DNA of 64,000 nucleotides from Himantopus leucocephalus (lineage: Eukaryota; Chordata; Aves; Charadriiformes; Recurvirostridae), in assembly GCA_003993805.1 (NCBI GenBank), contig RSEF01000012.1, positions 1,512,993 to 1,576,992 of the forward strand, in the 5' to 3' direction. The translations under genes were made by a program, and so were the position numbers. Below are positions 24,020-37,740 of this stretch, piece by piece (position 1 is the stretch's first letter; the number at the start of each line of letters is the position of its first letter). Under the pieces are notes generated by a model. It searched no databases. It had not been told where the DNA came from and saw only the letters and a program-made list of their open reading frames with translations.

Positions 24020-27000
24020 ACAGCCAGGAAAAAAATGTTTTAGCTGTTAGGATCCTGTGAATTTTCTTATTTTTGTAGTTCAAAACTTCCTTCCAGGCTT
24101 AATAAACCAAAAGATGCTACAGACACGACAACACTCACTGGCATATTGGCAGTCTCAGTGGGCAATACCATCTACATTCGTTATTAAAGAGAGAACTACA
24201 GGTTTATCTGTTCATTTAAGAAAGGCAGCGCTCTGAATCTGCTCAGAGATTTGGAATGGCTGAATAAATCCTGGAAATGATGGCTTAGTGAGCAGGGTGT
24301 CAGTAAGATGGAGAATTCATGGAATTCATTCCAGTGAAATTCACAGGTATTAGCAGTTTTTAAAATACACAACTCTAATGATATCTACTTAGCCATTACT
24401 TATATTTATTTTGTTATCTTGCTGTTCATACAGTTGCTCTTTCCCCCCTGCCTATCATCAGTCCTTAGTCTTGACTCCTGTGCCGAGGAGTGTAGCCACG
24501 TTCCGGTCTCCCTGGCAGAACACAGCGCTGGGCAGGGGCAGCACCCACAGACTCCCAGCCCGAGATTCATTCCCAAGCAGATGAATCAAATTGCAAAACT
24601 ATCCACTAGCTTCTGCTCCAGCCTTCGCACTCGCCTGCTCTTTGCTAAGACAACCAGCCTTCTACAGTCTCCTCAAGCTTCTCTGCTTAGAGGAAAGAAA
24701 AAGGATTTCTTAATGCTGTATAACCTCTAACAGCTTTCCTAAACACGCACTTCTCTTGAATCATACAATCCTTGAATCAATTATCAAGTGGCTAAGACTC
24801 AGATGTTCAGAAGGTAGACAATGAATTTCCAATAAAATCATGACTTTGTGCGCACTTTCCAATAAAATAATTATTTTGTGATGCTAAAAGCAGTCACAGT
24901 ATTTTCACACCTGCACACTGGTTCCTATTGCCAAAGGGATAATCACAAGCACACTGAGGGGGTCTCTGTGTGACAGCTCCCATGGAACAATGCGTGGAAA
25001 ATGCTCCACTTTGAGCAGCCTTTTCTGTTTCTTCTGTGTTGCCCTTCTGAAATATTCCAGGCATTGTTTCTACTTGCTGCACACAAAATTCAGATTATGC
25101 TTTGCTTTTTTGATGATTCATTGGGTCAGCTAATGCAGTAAATGTTTTAGGGGATTTTTTTTTTTTTTTCAGATTAGGCTGAACCTACCACAGTATTATC
25201 AGGTCAGCAGTCTTTACCAATTACTTACAGTGCTAAACATTTACTGTAGCAAAGGCCTTGATTAAAGTGCTAATGGAAAAGGCATCATCTCAGTGATTTG
25301 GAGCACAAAGTTCACTTTTGTGTGAGACTTCCCAATAGATGACTCCATGAATTCAGCTGCCTGTGGAAGAGAATTGCTTGCTTGAATGACCACACTGGAG
25401 TGACACGAAAAGCTCAGATGCAGATGATTAANGTAGTTACATGGAGCAAGGTAGCTAAGATTTGCAGGGAAGCAGCAGATTTGGAAAGTACTTGTGATTG
25501 CTAATGTACTCCCATCTTTCCTCAGGGGTCTTTCCAGTTGAGTGTGAGTCTAATGACTCCTGTTAGCTGTAGCCAGACAGACACTGTTACTTAGGCACAC
25601 GCTAAAAAGTCAGACTGCTCTTCTGCTTCTTCTGTCAGTGGCCTGTACACTGTACTCTTGGGACGCGGGTAATTTATTTAAGACACAGTAAGAGGAGCAT
25701 GCCTGCTCAGTAGCCTTAACTGAAACAGTTGGCAAGATCTTCAGTCCCCTGAGCACGGAGCAGGAACAGAAATGGAGAAGAGGAAAGACAGTAATGAGCA
25801 GAGCTATTTACTTCTCTGATCCTCCTTCTCTGTCTCCAATGAACTTCCCAAAACTGGGGCAAGCAAAAGCCTTCTCAGACCTCAGCACTACTTTCTGTTC
25901 AAGATTCGCATGCATACCGTCACCTCCATGTTCCTGCACTGTGAGGTGAGACAGGAGAACACCTGGACAGCAAAACAGTTGGTGCTGAGAACCCAGCATC
26001 TACAACATATGTCACTTCAGATAAGCTCCGGTGTGGACCCAGGAACTAACATTCTCCAACTTCTTAATGGACATTCAAGGGTGTTCCTGGAGTGCGTATT
26101 CTAGTTTAGTTTTAACGAGTCAGAATCCAATTTGTGTGCTCTGACACCACTCAGTGACGTGAGGCAAAGTGCAGTAAATGGGAACAACTAAGAAATTTAC
26201 TTCAAAATTGCATCGAAAGTAGGTGTACCCTGTGGTAAAAACTGCATCTTAAGCTTTAAAATAAATGTTATCTCATGGTAGACCCTGAGATTAAAAAAAA
26301 AAAAAATCAAATAAAAAGCAGAGATCACTGACTTGGAGTAAAATGTGAAGTGGCTCCAACTTTCTTAATTTAGTGTAGAGAATTGGGCTTTGCTTTAAAG
26401 GCTACTTGAAAGATATTAAACTACTGACATGAACCTTCATGCAGAAAGGTACTTTTACCACAGTTAAGCGTGTGCTAGAAAATCCTGCACTGTCTCGAAG
26501 AGCGAACCCATTCCCCTGTTCTCTGGGACAAGATCAAGAATCAGTGAAGTAGGATGAGAGGTTGCTTCTGTATCCTCCTTAGATTGCAGAGGCACCAAGG
26601 TATGGCAGAGATCTAAGGAGATTTAGCTGTCCTAGGAGCAGATCTAATAATAATTGAGTAGGGCATTTATCACAGAAAACAGAATGGTAAAATAGTAATT
26701 TACAATTAGTTCCAAATCAGGTTAGAGATAAAAATATCAGGCTAATTGGCTTCCAGGCAATATTGAGTGGGAGGACCCTACAGGATTTCTGGAGCCTTGG
26801 TTTCCTGTGGCTCTGTTGCTTGACAGAGTAAAGCTGGTTTATATGAAAAATGGCCTTCAAGAACCTCATAGGAAGGAACAGATACAGAGGAATTCCTCAA
26901 GGAAAAAAAATCACGGCTTTACTACTACAGGGACAATCATTCATATATCTAAAAAGAAGTGCAGTTTATTTAAGGCTGACTGTGTTTCCAAACTAGCTAA

Positions 27001-30000
27001 TAACAGGAGAACTTTCAGTATGAAAGTTCCTATGAAAAGGCAGTTTTCAGAGGGTGTGGTTCTGCTCTCTCAATTTTAGTCCTGCTGTGAAAACTGATGT
27101 TAAAATAAAAAATACATCAAATACTGAACTTGTATAATTGCATTTCAAAATACATGCACGAATATGCAGTTAACTAGCAAAATGACCTGGTATGTAACCT
27201 CAACAGCTAGAAGCCTAATTTTTGTAATTTAATCTCAAAATTTGTTGCAAAGGCAATTTCTATTTTTCTCTTGTTATTCCACCTCTAGCTTTGCCATTGC
27301 TTGCAACCCACATTGGCAAGACACCCCCCAACAGAGATTTTCAGAAATATTCCCATCAGTTCTGAGCTATCTAGAGCCTAGTTACATATTTCAAAGGGAT
27401 TCCTCATCCCCAACTTTGAGAGAACTTGAGAAAATAAACCCCTAGAAATTTCTGAGACAGACTGTATGGCTCGGCACCAGCAACTACGGCCAAGTTTTCC
27501 AAAATGCTTAGTTACTCTGCTGAATATCCACTACGCTGAATGCTTAGAAAAATGAGCATTTATAGTGCTTGCATAGCAAACAAGCTTTTCAGAAAACCTG
27601 GTCTGTGTCTACATAAAACTGATCGAATCAGTGAAGACTGTTCAGAATTGAGGCATATCTGTCCTGTTACCTGAGGCTGTTGTAAGAATTAATTTAATTA
27701 AATGGCAATAGTAGTGTATAAATGAGATGTGAATCACGTTTTTGGGGAGTATCTAAATGGAAGCCTAAATAATTATGGTTTATATGGAGATGGGTAGAAG
27801 AAAATGTAAATGATACTAATTTAGATACAATACTGAGTTTGGCCTGATTAAAAAAGCGTTAGAGGTAAAAAGACATTTAAGGTGCAACTTTAAGTAATGC
27901 CTAAATCTCATTTAAAGTCAAGGGAATTGTATGAACATGTAGCTGTTGAAATATTTGTCATTAGATCAGATCAGGCTGTCTGAAATATTTTAGAAATATA
28001 TTAAGAATATGGTATATACTTCAGCTCCCTTTGGCTCTCAACAGACAAAAGAGGAGTCGCTGCTGTTACAGGCACAACGCATGCACATGCACACGTGCAG
28101 AAACAGTTCCTACCCCAAGGCAATTACAATCTAAACAAATATTCAGACATAAGCTAGAGATAGCGCTGTGATATGTAAACAAAATACAGTGGTGGAAAAT
28201 GTCACCTCAATTCCATTGTATATAAGGGTTCATTTAAGTAAGAAATGACTAAATAGAAAGAAAAGTGAAAGGGACTTGGGATACTGATGGAAGTGGATGA
28301 AGGGTACCATAAGGAATATATCTGAGCCACAGAAGTTGCTACTGCCACCCAGGAGAAAAAGATACCAGTCCAGAGCTATAATTAGAAGCAGTGTGATGAC
28401 AGAGGGACACCAGGGAAGGGCAGGATGCAAGATACGGAGAGTTGCTCTGAGGTGTCAAAAGCATCACTATAGCTCAGGAAACAGAGAGGGTGAGAAGGGA
28501 GCAAAAAGAGCTATGTCATCAATGGGTATTAACACTTCAATTTGCACAAACCCAGAGTCCAATGACATACACGCAGAGTGGTTCTGCAACTTTCAGAAGT
28601 AAATACAGCAATTTTTTTGGAAGAGTTGTTTCAGCACTACACCTAGAGAACGTCATGAAAATTCCACATAACTATTTATGAAGAATGACTGAAACAAAGC
28701 AGTCTTATTCCATCACTATAAATGTGCATATGAAGCAGGATTGTAGGACTTCCCTCCTTTGTTTTCTCTTTTAATAGCTGTGGTCAGAAGCTTCACTGTA
28801 TTGCGTATGTCTAGACCCTGACCAATTGCTCTTTTGAACAGCCAGCTACCATGTGATTCAAATTCCAAATGTAAGATTAACATGCTGCTGTGATAAAAAG
28901 AAAACCAAAACATGTCATTAGTGGCCTTTCACTGATCTAATTTAATCAATTTGCAGCTTCAGAAGAAATGAATATTTCTGGCAGGGACACTGCCAGAAAG
29001 CCTGAGCTATGTACAGCGTTTGGAAACAAAAGGTCCATCATCTTCCCCTAGTGATGTACTAGTGCTTTGATTTCCATGCTAAGGATTAAAGCTCTTCAAA
29101 TTTCTGCAGGTAACCACACTCTGCACACATCATGTTTATTTGTTAACACTTAGCAAAAATCACTGATAGCTTTTTCTCTACACTTAGAAACTCCTCTAAA
29201 ACTACAACCATTTCAGCCACTTTGCACTAGAATTGCTCTGATCCCCAAGCAAATCAAAGTCCCAAGCGATGGGTTCTTCTCACCTGCCTGAGCTCCTGTG
29301 CATGTGCAAATATGGTGAACTCAAGCGCAGAAACAGCAACGCGGCTCACAGATCTGTTTCTGAAAGGGTTTGTCTGCAGGCACCGGCGTGGCAGCCGTAC
29401 TGCAGGAAGGTGCAGAAAAAGGAGTCGAATGTCGCTCGGTGCATGAAGTTAGAGATTTAAGAGAGTTAGAGATCCCAAAGTCAGTCTTTGAAGACTGGCC
29501 TAAACACCGTTAACTGTCAGATGCTCTAGTTTACAAACAGGGGCTATGCAAACTTCAAACGAGCACCATTTTCAAGAGGCAGCACAGGACTGAATTGGAT
29601 GCGCATACAACAAGAGGTTTGCTTCAAGAAGTTTCACAGAATTCTAGGTTTGAAAACAGGCATGGTATGTAAACAAGGACCCAAAGTCGTCAACCCTGGA
29701 AAGTTTCAAGGGTATCCTTCTGAAAAAAAAAGAATGAGACCACTTTGCTATTAATTGCAATTATTCCCAATGTTTGATTTTTTTTTGTTTTTTTTTTTTT
29801 TAAACTGTATATACAGCATGACAGGTCCATTCTATGGGACAGTTTCCTGTAATCACTTACATTGTTTTTCACACATATTGATTCTCCTGTCCTGAGAAAT
29901 CCTTTCCATATGGAAATATGTAGAAACCACATCACTGCATTTCGGCACAAGACTTCTCCAGCATATCCAATTCTGGTTGTATCAGGGTCTCAGTCAGCAC

Positions 30001-33000
30001 ATTTCCTGCTCATCAGTTTCCTTCAGAGAGCAGCACCACATACATTCTTGGTGTAAATTAGTTTAGCTCCACCCAAATAATTACCAGCAGAGGATCTGGC
30101 CTAATGCATTCAGCAGATAAATTGTCATCTATCAGGCTACAGTATCTTCAAAGCTATAATTTATCTGCATATTCTACAGCACAAGATAAGAGTCTCCTTA
30201 CATTGAATCAGAAATGAAATTAAGCTTACTTAGGTCTAAGATACTTTCTATCAGAGAATCCCATCTCCAACCAAGAAAAAAAAAAAGAAAAAAACGGNAT
30301 CCTGTCTCCAACCAAGAAAAAAAAAAGAAAAAAAGGACATAAACATCCAAATTTCCCTTGCTGTACAGAATATTAAAGACTTACTGAAGACTTCATGTGG
30401 CAAATGTGGGATAATGTTCTGTTTCATTGCAGAACTGAAGTGATTGAACGAGAGAACAAAAATGGAAGATCAGAATTTCAGAACTGTTAGAAAAGTACAT
30501 AATTTATTTACTCGAGAGACTATCTATTGGAAAAAACTTCTGGAAATCATACATGGAAAATAATTAAAGTGTACTGAACAAACAGATGAAACATGTCTTT
30601 CACCAGATATTACCGATTTTTCCTCAAAGTAGTATTTCTTCTCCTGCCATTTTTGTGTAATGTAAAAACAGTTTTGAATAAAAAACAGTCTGTTCATTAA
30701 GGCAATTTAACTATATATAGATAAAAATCTTATGGCTGGTACTATCAACTGCTAAGTACAGCCACCTGCCTGTACTGAAATCTTTCCTGTTACTGAAATA
30801 TGCCATACCTACTATCATTCCCAACAATTTTTCCAGCTTCTCTTTCTTATACAAAAATAAAAATAAAACCAAAATACAACCAGCATCAGCACTCCTGGCC
30901 CCAAATCCAAGTGCCATGCTTTCTCACGTTCTTAGAAGTGTCCCACTTTGAATCGGGCAGCCAGTGGGTTCCTGTGGATGCACATGTTCTCAAGAGACGT
31001 GATGAAACACAGATAGTGCTGCAACCGTATTCACACTGAAGTCTTGTTATGTTACCTTATAATGATGGATTGGAAAGTTAAAAACAGGATTATTCAACTA
31101 AAATGAGAATTTGCAATGACAGAATCATAACGCGCTTTCCTGTTAAGGAAAAATCTGGGACTTAGATCAGCACAAGAACAGAAGGAGAAGAGGCAGTCTT
31201 CTAGCACAGATAAAACAAAATGGTGCCAGCAGCATGTCCTCAGACACAAACACGACTGAAGTAGATGACGACAGCTTGGTAGCCAGAACTGTGAAAGATA
31301 TTACACACAATCTTACCCTTGTAATAAGGGAAAAAAAAAAGTTTCAGGGTTTTTGCTCCTCTCTAACAGAAAACTCTGATACGCAAAATTCAAGTAGAAA
31401 CACGAAAATGATAATCAAGGAAATGCTGCCCCGTTTAGAGTATCACACAAATACAACAGGTATGTGAAGATAAATTTCCGCCACTGCTAAAAGAGCTACA
31501 GGCGCGTAAAGATTCACCAGAACATGGCAAAAGGGCTACAGAGAAGACACTTGCATTTGTGCATTCCTTTCAGCATTGAACTGCCTTTTCAGATTCTGTG
31601 TTGTCTTAGCTTCCAACTTCATAGTAAATGGTAGAACGAGCAGGCTCAAAAGTGCAAAGGCGCGTCGTTCAATCAGGCATAAAGCTATCACGATCTGGAT
31701 TCATAATCAGGGAGGCAGACAAAGCTATTCTGGCTGCCGAAATAAACAAACGAGACTCCACTGCAAGTAATCGCAAGAAATGCTGATATTGCTGCATAAC
31801 AAAACCAAGACACCTGGGCCTCTGCCCTAGAAAAGATCTTGAAGAGTATGGCACACAGACACAGCTCCAGTTCTGCAGCTGTTTTCAGAATTTTTTAACA
31901 GAGAAGAACATAAGATCTTTATGACACCAGTCAAAGGCTTACTCTGAAACTGCTTAAAGCACTGGCACAGATAGGCATTTTCTAAACATATACTACTGGA
32001 GAGAAATGCTTGCATATCACCATATGGATTTGTAGGATATATATATACATTTTGCTGTTGGCTTGTAAACTACAATAAATTAGAGCGTGCTTAATCACCT
32101 TCACTTCCAGCTTCTGTATTGAAAGTAAGTTTTAGGTTTGTCTTTAGCTGAAGAGTGGGATTAATTTTGCTTGAAAAATCTGGCCCAAAGCTTGTAAATG
32201 AAAACTAAGAATAATGCTTAGGGATGTGTTTGTTTGGTTTAGATGAATTCAATACTCAGTAATTAATTGTTTATAGATTATATGTTTTCCCCTGGGAGAC
32301 AAGAATCTTCATATATAGCCACCGTTAAAGTTTTCATCACTTTTTGATACAGTCAACATGGTTACACTGAGTCTAAGCTTCGTTCTTGGCATACAAGAAT
32401 GAAAATGCTCTTGTTCCCGAAGAAGAAAGAGAAAGGAAAACTTTCAGGGAGAGAGAGGGACAGGGTCCTACAATACCTTTCAAAAGAACTGTGTTTTTAG
32501 AGAAGAATCACCCGCTCTAAGTAGCAACCCCTTTCACTGTCAAACCTCTTTTATGTCCTAGCCTCAAGGAACAACTTTTTATTCAAAACAAACAAACCCA
32601 AAACTTCTGTTAGGAAAGCAAACAGCTAGAAACCCAGGAGGCTCCTTTTGCACCTCTTTCTAACCAGAAAAAGGGAGAGGAACTCGTAGGAGAAACACAG
32701 AGCAACATCCCTGCCTCTAAAAGGCTGCTGAATCATGTGACAGGCAGCCAGCTCTTCATTTTTATCTGTTTTGTCCTGTCACATTTGAATTCAGCAAGAA
32801 CATCATATGGTACTGAGATCAATATTGCTGGTATATTTTCATCTCCCCAAAAGCAACATATTTTCCACAGTTTTTATTTCAAATTCGACTAAATTAGTTA
32901 TTCCTGTAAGTTTTCATCTTTCTAATAGCAGCAGACCTGGCAATGGTGCTGCAGGAGCTGTGGGATATTATACACTATTTCACTCTGTTAGATGAGGAAA

Positions 33001-35556
33001 TGTATTTAGACTTTTATGCCGAGTAGTGCAATACTAACACAAGGAGACATTTAAACAGGAAAAGAAAAAAACTTCAGTTTTCACTTTCACAGACATTAAA
33101 CAGACTCTATTTCCTTCTAGGACTTACTGAGGCTTCTGCTATAAATGTGCAAAACCAGAACTAATACTATTGACGAAAGCTGTTCTGACACTTGACATCA
33201 GGAGATTCAGTTTTCAGTTAGTTATAATTTTGCCAAACTTTATCTGTTTATCCTGAACATTTTGACGCTGAACATCACCTGCAGGGTAATTTCTTTTCTT
33301 CCCTTATAGCCAGACGGTTTAACTGGCTGTAACAACAAAGCTAGAGTAGGAAAAATACATTATGTTGCTAACACAAAAACATAAGTTCTGGCAACTTTTG
33401 AAAAGCAACTAATGCAATTTTCATCAAACTTTCCGTGCTAGGCAATGACCATGCTGCTACCGAAATTCACATTCTAAGTCCATCCACTTTCTAACTTCAT
33501 CTTATCTGGGAAGCTTTCAGAAGACAAACCCCACAGGCTTCTCTCTGCTTAAAAGAAAACAATGACTGCCTTGGCATACATTTAGACAGCAGTCTCAAGA
33601 GAACTGGAGAAAAAAAGACCAATAAAGCTGCCCTTCACTGGGTTCCAAAGGAATAAGCTAAAATCCCCCCTGCTAGTTTTAGAAGAATATAGAGAGAATG
33701 TAAAGGAATGGTCTCGTCGTCAAAATGGCTTCAAACTAGAGCTGCAATAATTTTTGATGCATAAAAAACTTCTCATAAACAGAAGTCAGCAGAATGGCCA
33801 CTCAAGTTATTCCAGTAATCTTTATGCATAAAAATAACCTCTTTGTTGCACTTTTCTGCAGGAATATTTTCATTTATTTTTGATAGAATAAATGGATTTC
33901 TCGTTGAAAGAAGGCTTTGTTTTCTCCATATCTTAAGCAAAATCAAACAAAATAATCCTGCAGGTATTCTTTATTCTTTCTTTTCCTCATTATCATACTT
34001 CCTTCACACTAAAATTCAGATCTAATCAAGATCAAGCTGGGCAAGAGAGCAGAAAGCCACAGTTCCTCTGGAGTCTCGTCAAAGGAAGGGAATTCCCAAC
34101 CAGCCGTCGTGAGACAGGGCTGGAAGGTGCCAGTTTGAGCCAGGTGGAAGCTGGAACGTCACTGGGACATCACAAGATGGACAAGAAAGTTTGGTCTGCC
34201 CAGTTACTGACTGTGCAGAGCCAATGGGTTGGAGAAAGCCCCAGTGGAGAACTACCCCCGCTCCGAGGCAGAGCTAGGGTGAATTGGGGTGAGAGGGGCG
34301 GAGGTGAAGTGAAACCTCTGTAGGAAGACAGAACTTTCAGGTAAAGCAGTCTGGTTCTGAATACATCAAACCAGGCTGTTTTCCCAGGCTAACGCGATAC
34401 TCAGACATACTTACAAAAAGGGAAGAACTACTACTCAAAAGGCCTTTGGGTATTTGTATTTTAAACTCCTGGACTCAGAATTTAAGGAGAGATCAATTAT
34501 GCAGCTGGAAGCCAATGTTTCATGAATACGCAAAAGGATCTTTGATGTCATATTACACCCACACAACGGCCATTACGCATGGCAGAGGGTTAAATACACC
34601 TCTGTGAAACAAAGGGGGAAATTTCATTATTGCCGCCTCTTGCCTGGTGCTGGATACAGTTTATTCCGAAAATAGCATGCAGCTAACTGGCAGTACTTGC
34701 CAGCACAGCTGAATTAGTCAGAAAAGCTGCCAGGGAGGTGGGAAATCTCCAAGTCTCTTTGCTTGCTCCGGGGCTTGTTCCACCGTGGCACAATGTTACA
34801 AATACACAACTGTATAATCTGCTGTGCTGCTGGTTCTGAAAACAATAGTTCAGGGTCTATTTTCTTTATGAATTTCACTCAGTCCTCCAATTAATGCTGA
34901 CAGGAACTGCACACATACTGAGCGAAGTACAGGCTCGTTTTTCTCCCAGGTAAAAGAATTTCATTCAGACAGCCCATGCTTAAAGATAGAAAAGTTCTTC
35001 AAGCGTGCAAGTTTCAGACTTACTACAGCTGCCTGATGCTTTGAAGTCACCGCTCTTCCTCACTGTTTAGTCATAGTAACCAATATATTATTGCATTCCA
35101 GATAATTAATCTATAGATTAATGGATAGACAAAATGTAAATCTCTATCAGAATATTCACAGAAAGGATGGGTAATTATAGCCGAGAAGCCTATTCTCTTG
35201 CCTGCAGTTCTCACAAAGGTGGCAATGTCAGACCAATCAGTAATTCACAGCAAGAAACCCAAAGATCAGGAATCATGCAATAAAAAAAGGGATTCAGCAG
35301 ATGAGAACCACAAAGTTAAATTTAAGATAGCCCTCTGAAACCTTTAATCACATATGTATAGTCTCTTTTTACATAAATTATTTTGCATATTCTTTACATA
35401 AATTTTTACATACCATGTAAAAGAGTTTGTGCATTCAGCTATGGTAGCTCCCAGATTTTTATTTAGCAAGGGGTCTTGGGGAACTGCTTAAAGAAGAGAA
35501 AGGGAGAGCACACAAAAATAACCACAATGACAAGAACATGCACATGGAAGGTTCAA
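24020..35556. other. Intergenic DNA, no gene seen
   Basis: About 11.5 kb of AT-rich DNA without a recognisable gene. A moderately GC-richer patch lies at about 34050-34320. Short A/T tracts are common (for example 29781-29801). The small open frames have no recognisable domain. Confidence 0.65.
30258..30336. repeat. Near-identical direct repeat of about 40 bases split by one N
   Basis: Copy 1 is 30258-30297, the N is at 30298 and copy 2 is about 30299-30336. Both contain CTCCAACCAAG followed by A-rich runs that differ slightly in length. It fits an unmerged contig overlap ending in low-complexity A-rich sequence. Confidence 0.8.
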
Positions 35557-35812
35557 GTTAAGCCAGGCGAGGTTTAGGTTGGATATTAGGAAAAATTTTT
35601 TCACTGAAAGGGTTATCCAACATTGGAACAGGCTGCCCAGGGAGGTGGTGGATTCGCCATCCCTGGAGGTGTTTAAAAAAAGGATAGATGTGGTACTTGG
35701 GGATATGGTTTAGATGTGTGTGTGTCAGGTTAGGTTAATGGTTGGACTTGATGATCTTAAAGGTCCCTTCCAACCTTAACAATTCTATGATTCTATTCTA
35801 TGATTCTATGAA
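35557..35812 (+). mobile_element. CR1 LINE 3' end, plus strand, fairly young
   Basis: This is a clear CR1 3' terminal segment. It runs from GAGGTTTAGGTTGGATATTAG through AGGCTGCCCAGGGAGGTGG and GGTTGGACTTGATGATCTTA to AAGGTCCCTTCCAACCTTA. It ends in ATTCTATG octamer repeats at 35782-35811. It is severely 5' truncated, as most avian CR1 copies are, and is the best-preserved copy in the window. Confidence 0.95.
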
Positions 35813-36959
35813 TATGCTGACTAGATTACTAGACAATTCTAAGAAATTATGGTTACTGATCATGGGTATTCTTCTCACTACCTCTGCCAAAAAGCTGGCA
35901 TTGTAACACCACTCACAGCAGAAACCACTCACGTGTCCCGTTCTTCACATTTCTGGAATTAAATCTTTTCTGATTCACCCTTAGGATTTTGCTTTCTGAG
36001 AAGCAGACCAGATGGGCTCTAGTAGATCTTGAAGTCATGAGCATAGTTCCTGAAGCAAATGATGCTTATAAAATGCAAAAGTTGTATGAAGGCAAAATGT
36101 CTGTAGAATGACCCGACAATTTTGGAGGCTACGTATATTCCTTTCTTCTCTTCACAGACCATCCAGAAGGAAAAGGTGAAATACCTGAGTTACTGGCAGG
36201 CTGACTAATTGGACATGAGATCACATGTGCTTTACTATACCTAACTAAGCCTTCTCTGCCTGATTCCAGATAACAAAAGCAATGCTACAAAAATTAAACC
36301 CCCAAGTTGCCATAAGGCAATCCAAATCAGCCTTTACCATCGGGGTTAACGCTTTCTCTTTGAGTGGGTTTAAATTAAATCATTAAACTTCATTGGCTAG
36401 GGCAGTGGATGGGGTACCTGTCTAAAAAGAATCTGGCTTCTTACGTTCCTTCCAGATTAGTGCCTTTATTAAATGAGACTAGAAAATTCTACTATCAGCT
36501 TTATACTTTGCCTTCATTACCGGTATATTAATTTGTAGATATGCTGACTGGAATTATTTAATTGTTTCAGTCTTAGTTGAATCAGTTTAGTTACTGCATT
36601 TTTCATCTTTGAGTAACTTAATTTATTCTTACTCTGTTTTCAATAAAAACTATTAAAAGCATGGAAAACATTACATTTCCTAGATTTTATGATGGGCTAT
36701 GAATACGTTGGCATAGGCAACCTCAGATAAGAAATCTCTAAGGCACTCAGATTTGCTTGCAATTTAAAATTTATTTACAGCTAAGAAAAGTTATGACCTG
36801 AATGCAACACAGTCTGAGCCTTTGTACAACACACAACATAGAACCATATGAGAAATAATGGAATGATGAAATGGAGAAGAGACCAGTATAAAAAACTGTA
36901 AGCTGGTCTAAAAAAATGGCTAAAAAACTGACAGTAGGCTGTTTTGAATGGGGAAATGC
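35813..36959. other. Intergenic DNA, no gene seen
   Basis: AT-rich sequence between two CR1 copies. No gene, RNA or clear repeat was recognised. Confidence 0.6.
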
Positions 36960-37740
36960 TGTGCATGAAGATGATCACACTGGTGTTCCTCAGCTTTGCA
37001 TTTGGGACCATTTTTATTTAGTATTTTAATTAATAGTGTTGGTACAAAAAGTAGGAGAGCACTCGCGGGAGTTCCTGATGACATAAGGGAAGCATAGTCA
37101 GCATATACAGAGGCTAGGTTTTACACAGGAATTTTACTCGTGGATGATCTTGTTTAAGACAATAATCAGAATAGATGAAAATTTAATAATACACAGTTAC
37201 CAGGAATAAAATAAAAAGATTACTATGAGTCTTGGCCTTACCCGTGGCAAGTGAGAGAGGAAACACCCCTTCTCTATAAGTAAATCTAAAGCTGATCCCA
37301 AGTCACCTGTGTAACATGATCATGAACATGCACTGTTAGGACTTGGAGAGAAAGGTCAAGAGGAGGTAGAGAAGTATCAATACCATCAGGTAAGTTACCT
37401 CCTTTAGAATTTTGGCAATGAGTTTTTGTGAGTAATAATTTCCTGCACCAATACGGGTTGAAGGACTACTATAAAAATATGAGGAATTGAAAGCCTATCT
37501 TCTGTAAGGAGAATAGAAAGGTTTGCTTGTCTAAACAAAGGCTAAGAAAAGAATAATTATTTTAAGTACTTTTGGAGAACAAATACTCAGACAAGTGAGA
37601 AGGAAAGGAGAAAGCAATGATCCAGGCTAAATAACATCTGCATCATGCATCAATGGACAGAAACTGGCTGCAGTAAAATGAAAGCTGGAATAAGATTCCG
37701 TTACAGTCTTCCAAGAGGAGTTTCAGGGACAACTTAAGTT
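36960..37740 (+). mobile_element. Old decayed CR1 LINE
   Basis: The sequence at about 36978 reads TGVPQLCIWDHFYLVF, then a stop, then LI, a decayed form of the CR1 reverse-transcriptase motif SGVPQGSxLGPLLFxIFI. Downstream, the region around GAATTGAAAGCCTATC (37484) followed by the CTAAACAAAGGCTAAGAAAAG segment resembles the conserved 3' part of CR1 in the same order. It is strongly diverged; the left end may reach about 36880 and the right end is uncertain. Confidence 0.65.

Noticed and set aside
23497..24021. 174-residue minus-strand open frame spanning a gap
   Set aside because: It is inverted CR1 sequence plus Ns, not a host gene.
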